From NCBI GenBank assembly GCA_027490155.1, contig JAIXYP010000013.1:1-64000 (forward strand): 64,000 nucleotides of DNA, given 5' to 3'. The notes beneath the pieces were generated by a model, which saw nothing but the letters and a program-made list of their open reading frames with translations, searched no databases and had not been told where the DNA came from. This stretch comes from Cytophagaceae bacterium. GTDB taxonomy: Bacteria > Bacteroidota > Bacteroidia > Cytophagales > Flexibacteraceae. Positions 45,367-54,038 of this stretch are shown here, piece by piece (position 1 is the first letter of the stretch; every line of letters begins with the position of its first letter). The translations under genes were made by a program, and so were the position numbers.

Positions 45367-45395
45367 TTTGTTTTCTGTGAGACTCACTATCTTTG
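45367..45395 (+). promoter_or_regulatory. Strong promoter of the small T9SS protein
   Basis: TTTG at 45367-45370 and TATCTTTG at 45388-45395 are separated by 17 bases: a full Bacteroidota -33/-7 promoter. Transcription would begin near 45400, leaving a ~23-base A-rich leader before the ATG at 45423. This rules out the upstream TTG in the same frame at 45393 as start codon. Confidence 0.65.
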
Positions 45396-45422
45396 GAGCA
45401 CAGAATTAACCCTAAAAAGAAA

Positions 45423-46220
45423 ATGAAAGTACGCATACTCTTCGCAGGTGTTTTGGCATCATTGCTGAGCACTGCCGCTATGGCTCAAGTTGACGGCATC
45501 ACAGTTGGCCCTGCTGGCGCCACCTTTAATGACCCGATCACGATCACCGTTTATCCAGATCAAACCTGTCCCCTTCCTTCTGCTGATCCCAACAAATCCC
45601 TATCAGGTGCCTCTATTATCCGTATTCACGGTGGTGTTACACTAGGGACTACTGCTTGGCAAAACGTAGTAGACGCTGGCAATGGCGCAACTGACGCTAT
45701 TACAGGTTTCACACAAGATCCAGTTACTGGGTACTGGAGCAAAACCATTACACCTAATGCTTATTGGACTGGCACTGGTGGTGCTCCTCTAATTGGTGTA
45801 ACAGGACTAAACTTTGTATTGAACGGTGGCCCAGCTGGCACCCAGTGGGACAAAGAAGGTAAGGGTTCCACCCCTGCTGGCGGTACCGCATGTGCAGATT
45901 ATGCTGTTGTCCTTCCGCTTAGCGGCCCAATCACCGAGATCCCGAACAACATCCTGTCAGCGCGTGGCAAGATGATCAAAACCATTGCCCCGAACCCAGT
46001 TGTTGGTGCTACCACAATCAAGTACATGTTAGCCAAAACTGGTAACGTTTCTGTCAAGGTATATAACGCCATTGGTACCGAAGTCGCTACCCTTGTGCAA
46101 GAAAACCAAGAAGCTGGTGACCATAGCATTACTTGGAACGCCAACGTGACCGCTGGAATCTATCATGTTAGCGTTTCGGCAAACGGCCTGAGCGATGCCA
46201 TGAAGGTTATTGTCAAGTAA
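45423..46220 (+). CDS. Small T9SS-exported protein with a domain like that of the adjacent amylase
   Basis: A 265-residue secreted protein: signal peptide (RILFAGVLASLLSTAAMAQ), one ~150-residue beta-rich domain, and a T9SS type A sorting domain starting IAPNPVVGATTIKYMLAKTG and ending GIYHVSVSANG. There is no enzyme motif. The middle domain (ITITVYPDQ, ASIIRIHGGVT, TAWQNVV, GLNFVLNGG) aligns in order with the N-terminal domain of the GH13 enzyme at 46551 (IAITYNATEG, DTVYIHTGLV, ATGWTNVQG, RLGMVFRN). It may be a starch-binding or accessory surface protein. It has its own strong promoter and a terminator. Confidence 0.8.
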   Translation: MKVRILFAGVLASLLSTAAMAQVDGITVGPAGATFNDPITITVYPDQTCPLPSADPNKSLSGASIIRIHGGVTLGTTAWQNVVDAGNGATDAITGFTQDPVTGYWSKTITPNAYWTGTGGAPLIGVTGLNFVLNGGPAGTQWDKEGKGSTPAGGTACADYAVVLPLSGPITEIPNNILSARGKMIKTIAPNPVVGATTIKYMLAKTGNVSVKVYNAIGTEVATLVQENQEAGDHSITWNANVTAGIYHVSVSANGLSDAMKVIVK

Positions 46221-46261
46221 TTATCCCTGCATGCGTTCTCGCAACACCCATTAGTATAGAG

Positions 46262-46291
46262 AGCGTCTCCGGAGATGGGGACGCTTTTTTT
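46262..46291 (+). terminator. Rho-independent terminator of the small T9SS protein gene
   Basis: AGCGTCTCC at 46262-46270 and GGGGACGCT at 46277-46285 pair over 9 bases with one G-U pair, followed by a T-run at 46285-46291. Confidence 0.85.
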
Positions 46292-46550
46292 ATGCCCCAT
46301 TATGCGCCTAAGATTGCCAAAGACACAATAATCTACACAAAAGAAACCTGTGACTTTAGATCCGATGCAACTGATTTTGGGCATTGCTTGTCTTATTGAA
46401 AATACCACCTGATACCCAAGGCTGCTGGTTGTAAACCTGGCTAAGCAGCAGTAGCCCAATTGGACAAAACGGATTGGTAAGTGCCCTTGCCCACAAGCCA
46501 ATCGCTAGTTCTTTTTTTGCCTACGAATCACGACCGATTTAACCGAACCA

Positions 46551-49430
46551 ATGAAAACCTACCTCCACCACAAAGCCGTATCTAGGCTGCTCAAAGCACT
46601 AGTATTTTCGCTAACCATCTTTAGCCTTGCCAATACCACGCAAGCACAAGTAGTAACCTGGCTACCCTACTTTCCATCTGTTTCTGACTCGATCGCGATC
46701 ACCTACAATGCCACCGAAGGCAATGCTGGTGTATTAGGGCTTGATACAGTCTATATCCATACGGGTCTTGTAACCACCTCGGCTACTGCCACAGGCTGGA
46801 CCAATGTCCAAGGCGTTTGGGGAACCCGTGATAGAAGGGTCCGGATGCGCCCACTTGGGAATAACCTACACTACATCAAGATAGGAATACGCCAGTTTTA
46901 TAATTACCCGGCTGGTAACGCCTTCCGTCTCGGTATGGTGTTCCGGAACTTTGACGGGTCACGCGTTGGCCGATCTTCCTCAGGGACAGACATTTTTGTT
47001 CCTCTATATCAAGCAGGTCAGATTGCCGTTCGGTTTGTACAACCGAGCCAAACAGTTGTAAATGTCGAGCAAGGCCAACCCGTGCCGATCGAATTAAGAT
47101 CATCCATTTCTGCTAATCTTAGCATCACGAGCAATGGCAACCTGATTGCTGTCAATAATGGCACCTCGATCATGCAGAACGTTACGTTCAACACACCAGG
47201 TTACGCATGGGTCAAAGCTGAAGCTGAACTTGGAGGTCCAGTTTTGGCCAAGGATTCGTTCCGAGTCTTCGTTCGGAAAACGCAACCAATCCAGGATATG
47301 CCCGCTGGGGTCGAATATGGCATAACATACCTGCCTAACGGCACCAGCGCAATTCTGGCCCTATATGCCCCGCTAAAGCAGTACGTCTATTGCCTTGGTG
47401 ACTTTAATAACTTTGACCTCAACAATGACTACCTCATGAACCGTAGTCAGGATGGCAACAGCTACTGGATTCAGCTTGACAACCTGCCGAGTACAGAGGT
47501 CGCCTTTCAGTATTTCGTAGATGGTAGTATCCGTATCGGAGATCCATATTCGGATATAATACTAGACCCAAATAACGATCAGTTTATCCCACGGTCCACA
47601 TACGCTGGGCTCAGAACCTACCCTGCACGGGCACAAGGCATTGTTTCTATCCTGCAATGTAACCAGCAGCCGTATAACTGGATAAACCCGAACTTTACAA
47701 AGCCCGCCAAAACCGATCTAGTTGTCTATGAGCTGTTGGTGCGTGATTTCACGACGGACCGCAATTACCAAAGGATGACTGACTCGTTGAAATACCTTAA
47801 GCGATTGGGCATCAACTGTATCGAGATCATGCCTGTTAACGAGTTTGATGGCAATATCTCTTGGGGCTATAATCCGTCCTACCACAACGCAATTGACAAG
47901 GCATACGGTAGCCGCAATAATTTCAAAGCCTTTGTGGATGCCTGCCACGGATATGGCATTGCGGTGGTGGTCGATATGGTTTTCAATCACGGGACTGGCC
48001 AAAACCCAATGGCTGCGCTCTACTGGAACTCGGCAACCAACAAACCTGCTGCCAATAGTCCTTACTACAATCAGGATGCGAGACATCCTTTCAATGTCTA
48101 TAACGACTTCAATCACGAAAGCGCGGCCACACAATATTATATGGACCGAGTTAACAAACATTTCCTGACTGAGTATCGGGTGGACGGCTTTCGGTTTGAC
48201 CTCAGCAAAGGTTTTACTCAGGTAAACAGTGGTAGCAATGTAGGAGCTTGGAGTGCCTACGATGCTAGCCGTGTTAGGTTATTGCAGCGCATGGCAGATA
48301 AAATCTGGCAGACGTCGCCCAATGCTTATGTTATCTTGGAGCACCTAGCAGATAACAGCGAAGAGACCGTCCTAGCCAACTATGGCATGATGCTATGGGG
48401 CAACATAAACGGAGCCTATCAAGAAGCAACAGAAGGCAACACAGCCGGAAGCGACATCAGCTGGGGATTCTACCGTAACCGTGGCTGGCAACAACCCAAC
48501 CTCCTGAGCTACATGGAAAGTCATGACGAAGAGCGTCTAATGGTAAATGCACGGAACAACGGCGTTTTGTTCAACCCTAACCACAATCCACGAAATACAG
48601 ACATCGCACTACACAGGATGAAGTTGGCCTCGACTTTCTTCTTCACGATCCCTGGCCCTAAAATGATCTGGCAGTTTGGCGAAATGGGCTACGATTTCAG
48701 CATCAATTATTGCCCTAATGGTACAGTCAATGGCAATTGCCGCACCGATAGTAAGCCCATTCGCTGGGATTACTTGCAAGATGCGAACCGCAAAAATCTC
48801 TGGAAAGCATATCAGGCCCTAATCAAACTCAAGAATGAGGAGCCGATTTTCCAGAACTCAACCCCAGTACTTACTTTAGGTGGCACTAGCTATAAGTTCA
48901 TTAAAAACACACTAAATGGCCAGCATGTTGTGGTCGTAGGCAACTTTGCCGTGAGCAATAACAACTTGGTACCTGGCTTTCAGCAAACAGGCAAGTGGTA
49001 TGAGTTTTTTACTGGGGATAGCATCACGGTGACTAATGTAAATATGCAGCTAGCGATGAGCCCAAGTGAGTTCAGGATCTATAGCACCAAAAAGTTCTTC
49101 ACCCCAGACCGTAATATCCTCACAGCCCTAGACCCTGAACTGGGCATCGTTGGCAATGGCGGAGAGGTACTTGCCTACCCCAACCCAAGTAATGGCATGA
49201 TCAATATCCGGATTCCCGTAACAGAAGCAGGACAAGTATCATTCCGTATTTATGATATGATGGGCAAAGAGGTGTTTGGCCAAACTGATGGTGTGCAGCC
49301 AGTCGGCACCCATAGCACAACTTGGACTGGCCTCAGCCAACTTGGCCAACCAGTACCAAATGGGCAGTATATGATCAGGATCCAGACGGGAAACAACGTC
49401 AAAACCACCCGGGTGACTGTAGGCAGGTAG
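46551..49430 (+). CDS. T9SS-exported GH13 enzyme with N-terminal binding domains
   Basis: A 959-residue secreted enzyme with a signal peptide (ALVFSLTIFSLANTTQAQ). Order: beta-rich domain (~33-155) shared with the 265-residue neighbour, linker, CBM48-like domain (~275-345, YCLGDFNNFDLNNDYLMN), then a GH13 barrel with VVDMVFNHG (I), DGFRFDLSKG with Asp ~550 (II), ILEHLAD with Glu ~597 (III) and ESHDEERL with Asp ~659 (IV). The C-terminal T9SS domain starts VLAYPNPSNGMINIRIP and ends GQYMIRIQTG. The CBM48-plus-GH13 architecture fits debranching, branching or pullulanase-type enzymes; exact specificity is open. Confidence 0.92.
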   Translation: MKTYLHHKAVSRLLKALVFSLTIFSLANTTQAQVVTWLPYFPSVSDSIAITYNATEGNAGVLGLDTVYIHTGLVTTSATATGWTNVQGVWGTRDRRVRMRPLGNNLHYIKIGIRQFYNYPAGNAFRLGMVFRNFDGSRVGRSSSGTDIFVPLYQAGQIAVRFVQPSQTVVNVEQGQPVPIELRSSISANLSITSNGNLIAVNNGTSIMQNVTFNTPGYAWVKAEAELGGPVLAKDSFRVFVRKTQPIQDMPAGVEYGITYLPNGTSAILALYAPLKQYVYCLGDFNNFDLNNDYLMNRSQDGNSYWIQLDNLPSTEVAFQYFVDGSIRIGDPYSDIILDPNNDQFIPRSTYAGLRTYPARAQGIVSILQCNQQPYNWINPNFTKPAKTDLVVYELLVRDFTTDRNYQRMTDSLKYLKRLGINCIEIMPVNEFDGNISWGYNPSYHNAIDKAYGSRNNFKAFVDACHGYGIAVVVDMVFNHGTGQNPMAALYWNSATNKPAANSPYYNQDARHPFNVYNDFNHESAATQYYMDRVNKHFLTEYRVDGFRFDLSKGFTQVNSGSNVGAWSAYDASRVRLLQRMADKIWQTSPNAYVILEHLADNSEETVLANYGMMLWGNINGAYQEATEGNTAGSDISWGFYRNRGWQQPNLLSYMESHDEERLMVNARNNGVLFNPNHNPRNTDIALHRMKLASTFFFTIPGPKMIWQFGEMGYDFSINYCPNGTVNGNCRTDSKPIRWDYLQDANRKNLWKAYQALIKLKNEEPIFQNSTPVLTLGGTSYKFIKNTLNGQHVVVVGNFAVSNNNLVPGFQQTGKWYEFFTGDSITVTNVNMQLAMSPSEFRIYSTKKFFTPDRNILTALDPELGIVGNGGEVLAYPNPSNGMINIRIPVTEAGQVSFRIYDMMGKEVFGQTDGVQPVGTHSTTWTGLSQLGQPVPNGQYMIRIQTGNNVKTTRVTVGR

Positions 49431-49488
49431 TCCTGATTTTAAATGATGATGTGTTAAATGATTAAGCGCTTAACATTCTGATTTCCTC

Positions 49489-49517
49489 AAAGGCCCAACA
49501 GTAATTTTGGGCCTTTT
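49489..49517 (+). terminator. Terminator of the CBM48-GH13 gene
   Basis: AAAGGCCCAA at 49489-49498 and TTGGGCCTTT at 49507-49516 form a perfect 10-bp stem with an 8-base loop, followed by T. Confidence 0.8.
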
Positions 49518-49568
49518 CTATTTAGCACGTGGGCTCATTTGGCTGATTAGTTTCTGCCCATTTAAATG

Positions 49569-49604
49569 CGATCAGCCATCTGGCCTAAACCGGATGGCTG
49601 ATCG
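49569..49604 (-). terminator. Hairpin, probable terminator of the TonB-dependent receptor gene
   Basis: Arms 49569-49583 and 49590-49604 pair at 14 of 15 positions (core CGATCAGCCATC), with a 6-base loop. It lies 49 bases beyond the receptor stop codon on the minus strand. The U-tract is weak, so it may also stabilise the mRNA end. Confidence 0.6.
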
Positions 49605-49652
49605 TTCGAAGTGGTCGATATAGTTGCAATACGATAGTTAAACCTCCTTCTG

Positions 49653-52106
49653 CTAGAACACAACTCGATAGTTAACGTTCGGGAACAAGCCAAGCTGCGG
49701 GATGGTTGACTCTCTGTTTTTCTCTATATTCCAGGTTTTACTGAATGGATTTTGGCGGTTTGTGATGTTCTGGATATCAACAAAGAACTCATGAGTCACG
49801 CGGCCGACATTGGCCCGCAAAGTGGTCTTGAAGTCGATCCGGAAGTAGTCCTCAAAGCGTTTGCCATAAGCATTGGCATCGTCCTGGATTCCGGAACGGG
49901 CGATGGTGCTGGCCGTAACGTCAAACGGCGTGTAATACCGACCACCACCTGTCGTGACCTTGGTGTCAAAGGCAAGGACGAAAGTTTTGCTGAGCTTAAC
50001 CTCATAGCCGCCTAGTACATTTACCAACCAATTGCTGTTGAAGGCCGTATTGCGCCATACATTATCACTGCCCTGATAACGGCTATCATAAACGGAGGTG
50101 GTGATCAGGAAATAATACCCATTGCTGAAGGTGCGCTCAAGCGTTGCCTCGATGCCAAAGGTGCGACCACGACCAGTACTCTGGAGGCTATCGCCTGTTG
50201 GGTAGTTAAAGTCAGCCCCGTAGTTTAGCATGGAGTAAGAGGTAGGACGTGCCTCAACAGGAGCATTGTAAAGCTCCTGCAAATAGGCCTCGGTCCTCAG
50301 ACGTGTATGGCTGCCAAAGACCCTATTATAGCCCAGAACGAGGTGGTGTGACTGGGTAAACTTGAGGTCTTTGTTAGTCAGTTCAGCACTACCATCAGCT
50401 GCAACCGTACGGCGGAAATAGGTAGCAAGTGGTTGAGCTTGGCTATGTAGCCCATAGCCAAAACTGATATTACTAAGCTCGTCAAGTAGGTAGCGTGCAC
50501 CGATCCTAGGCTCAATCGCAACTTGGTTGTTGAGCGAAATATTCTGGATATGGAGCCCAGCATTGGCCGTTAGGCGATCTGAGAACTTGTATTGGTACTG
50601 GCCATAGGCTTGGTATAGCATCGTGCTGCCGTCCGAAGTACGCAAAGGGCGCATATAGGTCTGGCGAGGAACCCCTACGCCTGTAGCCGGCAAATAGGTC
50701 AAGACACTATCATTGAAACTAAAGCCTTGATAGTCGATCATGGTACCGAAGTTGAGCGTCGATTGGCTGCTGAACTTATGGCTAAGGTTGTAACGTAGGC
50801 TGGTGCGGCTGGTGGAGGTTTTGTCCCGATAAAGCTTAATTTTTTGGCTATAATCTTGGCCCGCCAGGGAGTCATTGATGGCACTAACAGTATTACCTGA
50901 CATACCAAAGGTTAGTTTGCCATAGGTTTTAGGGCTCCAGAAATGGATATAGTTGGCGCCAACCACACCCATACTAGTACGATAGGTCAAGTCTTGACGA
51001 TCCCCAGAATACAGAGAGGTTGTGTCTGCCTCTTTTCCGTTAAAGAAAATATCGCTAAAGCCGCCCATGCCAAACACCTCAACCCTACCCGACTTACCGA
51101 CATCATAACTGAGTTTGAAGGTCAAGTCTTGATAGTTTGGCACAGCAGCACCAGTCCCAACATTGAGTCCAAGTTTTGAAACCAATCCAAGGGTGCTATA
51201 CCGGTAATTGGCCAAAAAGCTACCCTTTTTGTTTTTCCCTAATGGTCCTTCGGCCCCTGCCTCAAAGCCATTGAAGCCTACCTGTCCCAAGAACTCGTAC
51301 TTGTCGCGATTGCCTTGACGCATATTGAGGTCAAAAGCACCGCTATAAGCATTGCCAAACTCAGCAGGGAAGGCACCTGTGAAGAAGTCACTTTTGGCTA
51401 ATACGTTGTTGTTCAGGATAGAGACCGGACCACCCGTGGCACCTGCAGCGCCAAAGTGGCTTGGGTTCGGGATATCTAGCCCCTCGAACCTCCATAACAT
51501 CCCTGACGGCGAGTTGCCCCTGATGATAATGTCATTGCGTCCGTCATTGTTGATCTGGACACCTGCAAAGTTGGAGGCCATGCGGCTAGGGTCATTCCGT
51601 GAGCCTGCATACCGCATCGTCTCTTCGATGTTGAAGCCTCGCCCACTGACGTAGCTCATTTCATTTTTAACCTCAGTGGCAGCTAGGCGTGGATTTTTGT
51701 TGTCTGCCACAACTTCTACAGTGGCACTCTGGGTGACCATTTCTTCCATTGTGATGTCGAGGACGACCTCTTTGCCAGCGGTGACCAAAACGTTCTGGAT
51801 TACACGCGGACCATAACCAATGGAGGTAATACGTAGGATTTGGCGCCCAAGAGGTACCCCCTCGAGCCTGAAGTAACCCTGATCGTCGGATTGCTTGGCT
51901 ATGTTGCTACCCTGAAGAACAAGGCTAATGACAGCACCGGGGATGGGGTATTTACTATCAGCATCCAGGACTCGGCCTTTGACAACCTGGGTAGATCCCG
52001 TTTTAACCTCGGAGGACTGCTGTGCATAAGCAGACGAAATGGGCCCGAAAAGTGGCAACGCAAGGAAAGCCAAAGCAGCTGCCAGAAGTTTGGAAAATGT
52101 GATCAT
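49653..52106 (-). CDS. TonB-dependent outer membrane receptor
   Basis: An 817-residue receptor: signal peptide (LLAAALAFLALPLFGPISSAYAQ), a carboxypeptidase-regulatory-like domain (~40-120, VVKGRVLDADSKYPIPGAVISL), a plug domain (~150-235, including NNDGRNDIIIRGNSPSGMLW), then a 22-stranded-type barrel ending in NVNYRVVF with the terminal Phe. It is shorter than SusC receptors (~1000) and there is no SusD partner, so it belongs to the non-SusC class. Its position next to two exported amylases suggests import of alpha-glucan breakdown products, but this is by context only. Confidence 0.9.
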   Translation of the reverse strand: MITFSKLLAAALAFLALPLFGPISSAYAQQSSEVKTGSTQVVKGRVLDADSKYPIPGAVISLVLQGSNIAKQSDDQGYFRLEGVPLGRQILRITSIGYGPRVIQNVLVTAGKEVVLDITMEEMVTQSATVEVVADNKNPRLAATEVKNEMSYVSGRGFNIEETMRYAGSRNDPSRMASNFAGVQINNDGRNDIIIRGNSPSGMLWRFEGLDIPNPSHFGAAGATGGPVSILNNNVLAKSDFFTGAFPAEFGNAYSGAFDLNMRQGNRDKYEFLGQVGFNGFEAGAEGPLGKNKKGSFLANYRYSTLGLVSKLGLNVGTGAAVPNYQDLTFKLSYDVGKSGRVEVFGMGGFSDIFFNGKEADTTSLYSGDRQDLTYRTSMGVVGANYIHFWSPKTYGKLTFGMSGNTVSAINDSLAGQDYSQKIKLYRDKTSTSRTSLRYNLSHKFSSQSTLNFGTMIDYQGFSFNDSVLTYLPATGVGVPRQTYMRPLRTSDGSTMLYQAYGQYQYKFSDRLTANAGLHIQNISLNNQVAIEPRIGARYLLDELSNISFGYGLHSQAQPLATYFRRTVAADGSAELTNKDLKFTQSHHLVLGYNRVFGSHTRLRTEAYLQELYNAPVEARPTSYSMLNYGADFNYPTGDSLQSTGRGRTFGIEATLERTFSNGYYFLITTSVYDSRYQGSDNVWRNTAFNSNWLVNVLGGYEVKLSKTFVLAFDTKVTTGGGRYYTPFDVTASTIARSGIQDDANAYGKRFEDYFRIDFKTTLRANVGRVTHEFFVDIQNITNRQNPFSKTWNIEKNRESTIPQLGLFPNVNYRVVF

Positions 52107-52187
52107 TGTAGTGAGTAATTACTTAGTGGATAGGATGTTTTGTGTGATAGGGCCTTTCTGATTAAGAACACAACATGGCAATGCCGG

Positions 52188-52205
52188 GATCCGCCAAAGC
52201 GGATC
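52188..52205 (-). other. Hairpin in the leader region of the TonB receptor gene
   Basis: GATCCGC at 52188-52194 and GCGGATC at 52199-52205 pair perfectly with a 4-base CAAA loop, ~82 bases upstream of the receptor ATG. There is no following U-tract. It could be a leader structure or a protein-binding palindrome. The rest of the 289-base gap between the receptor and tetR shows nothing else. Confidence 0.4.
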
Positions 52206-52395
52206 AAGCCTTTAGATTGACGAGAGAGTAGGCTAGTATCTATTGTTCAAAGGCAACTAATGGGCAAGAAATCCACACTAAAAGCATAAGGATAATCTTG
52301 ACCTCGCATTTGACCAAATAGGAATGGGCAATGAATGACCTAGGAACCCAAAACCATGGCTTGGGAATCAGGTAATGGACTTAAAAGAATCGAGA

Positions 52396-53055
52396 TTAGT
52401 CTAAGAAGATAGACGAACTAATACCATCTACAGCATGATGGATCATGATCTGGAGGTAGTCGGGCGGATACATCTGAAGAAACCCACGGATGTGTAAAGC
52501 CACAATGCCATGGACTAAGGACCAAGCCAAAAGGGTCGAAGTATGTAGGTCATACCTCGGCTGCCTGCCGCTCTGGATGGCTAACTGAATTGCCTCCTGC
52601 ATGTACTGGAATGACCCATCATCTTGAGCAGATTCGACCTTTTTGCCAGTTTCAGCATCAAAACAATCGACCTCTGGTGAGACATCTGGCAAGTTTTTTT
52701 CAAGCCTTTCATGATTCATCAAGAACATCAACTCATAATGCTCAGGATTCTGCAGCGCAAAGTCGATATAGGCCCTCCCGATTGCAGTCAGTCTATTGGT
52801 TGACTCTACAGCCTCACCTGCAGTACGTATGGCAATATTGAGTTCATCAAAAAACTGATGGAACAAAGCATTCAGGATCTCCTGTTTGTCCTTGAAGTAG
52901 GTATAGATTGTCCCGGGGCTGTATTCGATCTCACTTGCAATTGCTCGGATGGTCGTCTTCGGAAAACCTTCGGTCACGAAAAGATGCGCCGCAGCCTGCA
53001 GAATGCCTTGCCTCATTTCCTGACGTTCTCGTTCCTTCCGATCTGCGATACTCAT
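52396..53055 (-). CDS. TetR/AcrR family transcriptional regulator
   Basis: A 219-residue regulator. The N-terminal helix-turn-helix runs ILQAAAHLFVTEGFPKTTIRAI and then SEIEYSPGTIYTYFKDKQEIL (~residues 18-62), a standard TetR DNA-binding domain. The C-terminal ligand domain is of the group with HYELMFLMNHER and AWSLVHGIVALHIRG. Target genes are unknown: it lies upstream of the TonB receptor on the same strand (289-base gap). Two AAACAATGTT repeats in the region upstream of its own start are candidate autoregulatory sites. Confidence 0.9.
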   Translation of the reverse strand: MSIADRKERERQEMRQGILQAAAHLFVTEGFPKTTIRAIASEIEYSPGTIYTYFKDKQEILNALFHQFFDELNIAIRTAGEAVESTNRLTAIGRAYIDFALQNPEHYELMFLMNHERLEKNLPDVSPEVDCFDAETGKKVESAQDDGSFQYMQEAIQLAIQSGRQPRYDLHTSTLLAWSLVHGIVALHIRGFLQMYPPDYLQIMIHHAVDGISSSIFLD

Positions 53056-53165
53056 TTTGACAATTGCTAATTTAGTAAAGGACCTGGCTCATTTGTTACA
53101 ACTGAACTACAACATCAGTTTGCTTCTGAACCGATGCAAACATAGTGAACAAATACACAAACAAC

Positions 53166-53212
53166 AAACAATGTTTAGTGAATTAATTTTTGATCAGACA
53201 TTAAACAATGTT
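53166..53212. repeat. Direct repeat AAACAATGTT upstream of the TetR gene
   Basis: AAACAATGTT occurs at 53166-53175 and 53203-53212, start to start 37 bases. The first copy extends to a symmetric AAACA-A-TGTTT. The stretch is AT-rich, so chance recurrence is possible, but TetR proteins commonly bind short palindromes upstream of their own genes. Confidence 0.35.
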
Positions 53213-53254
53213 CATTATGTTGGCTTCATTACCTGTGACTCTGTGAAAAATGGG

Positions 53255-53974
53255 CTAAACAGTAGCTAATAACAGGAAAACAGCCGGAATTTTGTTGATC
53301 TTAGGTGGGTCGACCTGTTGCCAGTCGCGGACTAACCGGGTCGAGATATACTCGTCAGGACCTGTTAGGCCAGCTGCCACGCAAAGCATAGTATCTGGGT
53401 TCAAGACCTTGAGCATGGTCTGCCAAAGAGAGATATTGCGGTAGGGTGTATCCATAAATAGCTGGGTTCGGCTCAGTTTGCGGCTTTCGTCCTCCAACTT
53501 CTTGAGGGCAGCCACGCGCTCCGTTTCATTGATAGGCAGGTAACCAGAAAAGGTAAAGGACTGACCATTGAGGCCACTTGCCATCAGGGCCAAAACAAAA
53601 GAGGATGGGCCTGTAATTGGTGCCACCCGAAACCGAGCCTGATGGGCAGCCGCCACCAACAGGGCACCTGGGTCTGCAATGCCCGGGCAGCCTGCCTCGC
53701 TAATTACTGCTAAGTCATGACCGTCACGAAGGGCCTTTAGCATTGGCTTTAGCTCTTCGGGTTTGCTGTTTTTAGTAAGCGTATAAAAAGTGGAATCATC
53801 TATCGGGAAATCACGAACTACTCCACGCAAAAGCCTCCTGGCACTCCTTATCTCCTCGACTGCAAAATACCGAATGGGCCTAATGGTATCAGCCACTGTA
53901 GATGCCATGACGTTGGCAGCGGTGCCATCAGCCAATATATTCGGTATTAGATAGAGAATGCCAGCAGTGGCCAT
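53255..53974 (-). CDS. SAM-dependent methyltransferase, tetrapyrrole methylase/RsmI-like
   Basis: A 239-residue protein from the ATG at 53974 (the frame to 54073 adds a non-homologous leader overlapping the next gene). It has LYLIPNILADG at the N-terminus, YFAVEEIRSARRLLR, VISEAGCPGIADPGALLV and ITGPSSFVLALMASGLNGQ, the pattern of RsmI-related SAM-dependent methyltransferases. RsmI methylates 16S rRNA C1402; this Bacteroidota subgroup lacks the usual N-terminal GTP-like motif order, so the substrate is uncertain. Confidence 0.85.
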   Translation of the reverse strand: MATAGILYLIPNILADGTAANVMASTVADTIRPIRYFAVEEIRSARRLLRGVVRDFPIDDSTFYTLTKNSKPEELKPMLKALRDGHDLAVISEAGCPGIADPGALLVAAAHQARFRVAPITGPSSFVLALMASGLNGQSFTFSGYLPINETERVAALKKLEDESRKLSRTQLFMDTPYRNISLWQTMLKVLNPDTMLCVAAGLTGPDEYISTRLVRDWQQVDPPKINKIPAVFLLLATV

Positions 53975-54038
53975 AGTGGAGGTGTTAGGAAATGGGGAAT
54001 AAGTGGCCTCTACAGATGAGATGACCCAAATGACTTTT

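Noticed and set aside
45393-45422. TTG start upstream of the small T9SS protein
   Set aside because: It lies within the -7 promoter element, so it would be upstream of the transcript start; the ATG at 45423 begins the signal peptide.
47718-48161. 147-codon minus-strand open frame inside the CBM48-GH13 gene
   Set aside because: Antisense to conserved GH13 regions; no domain or promoter.
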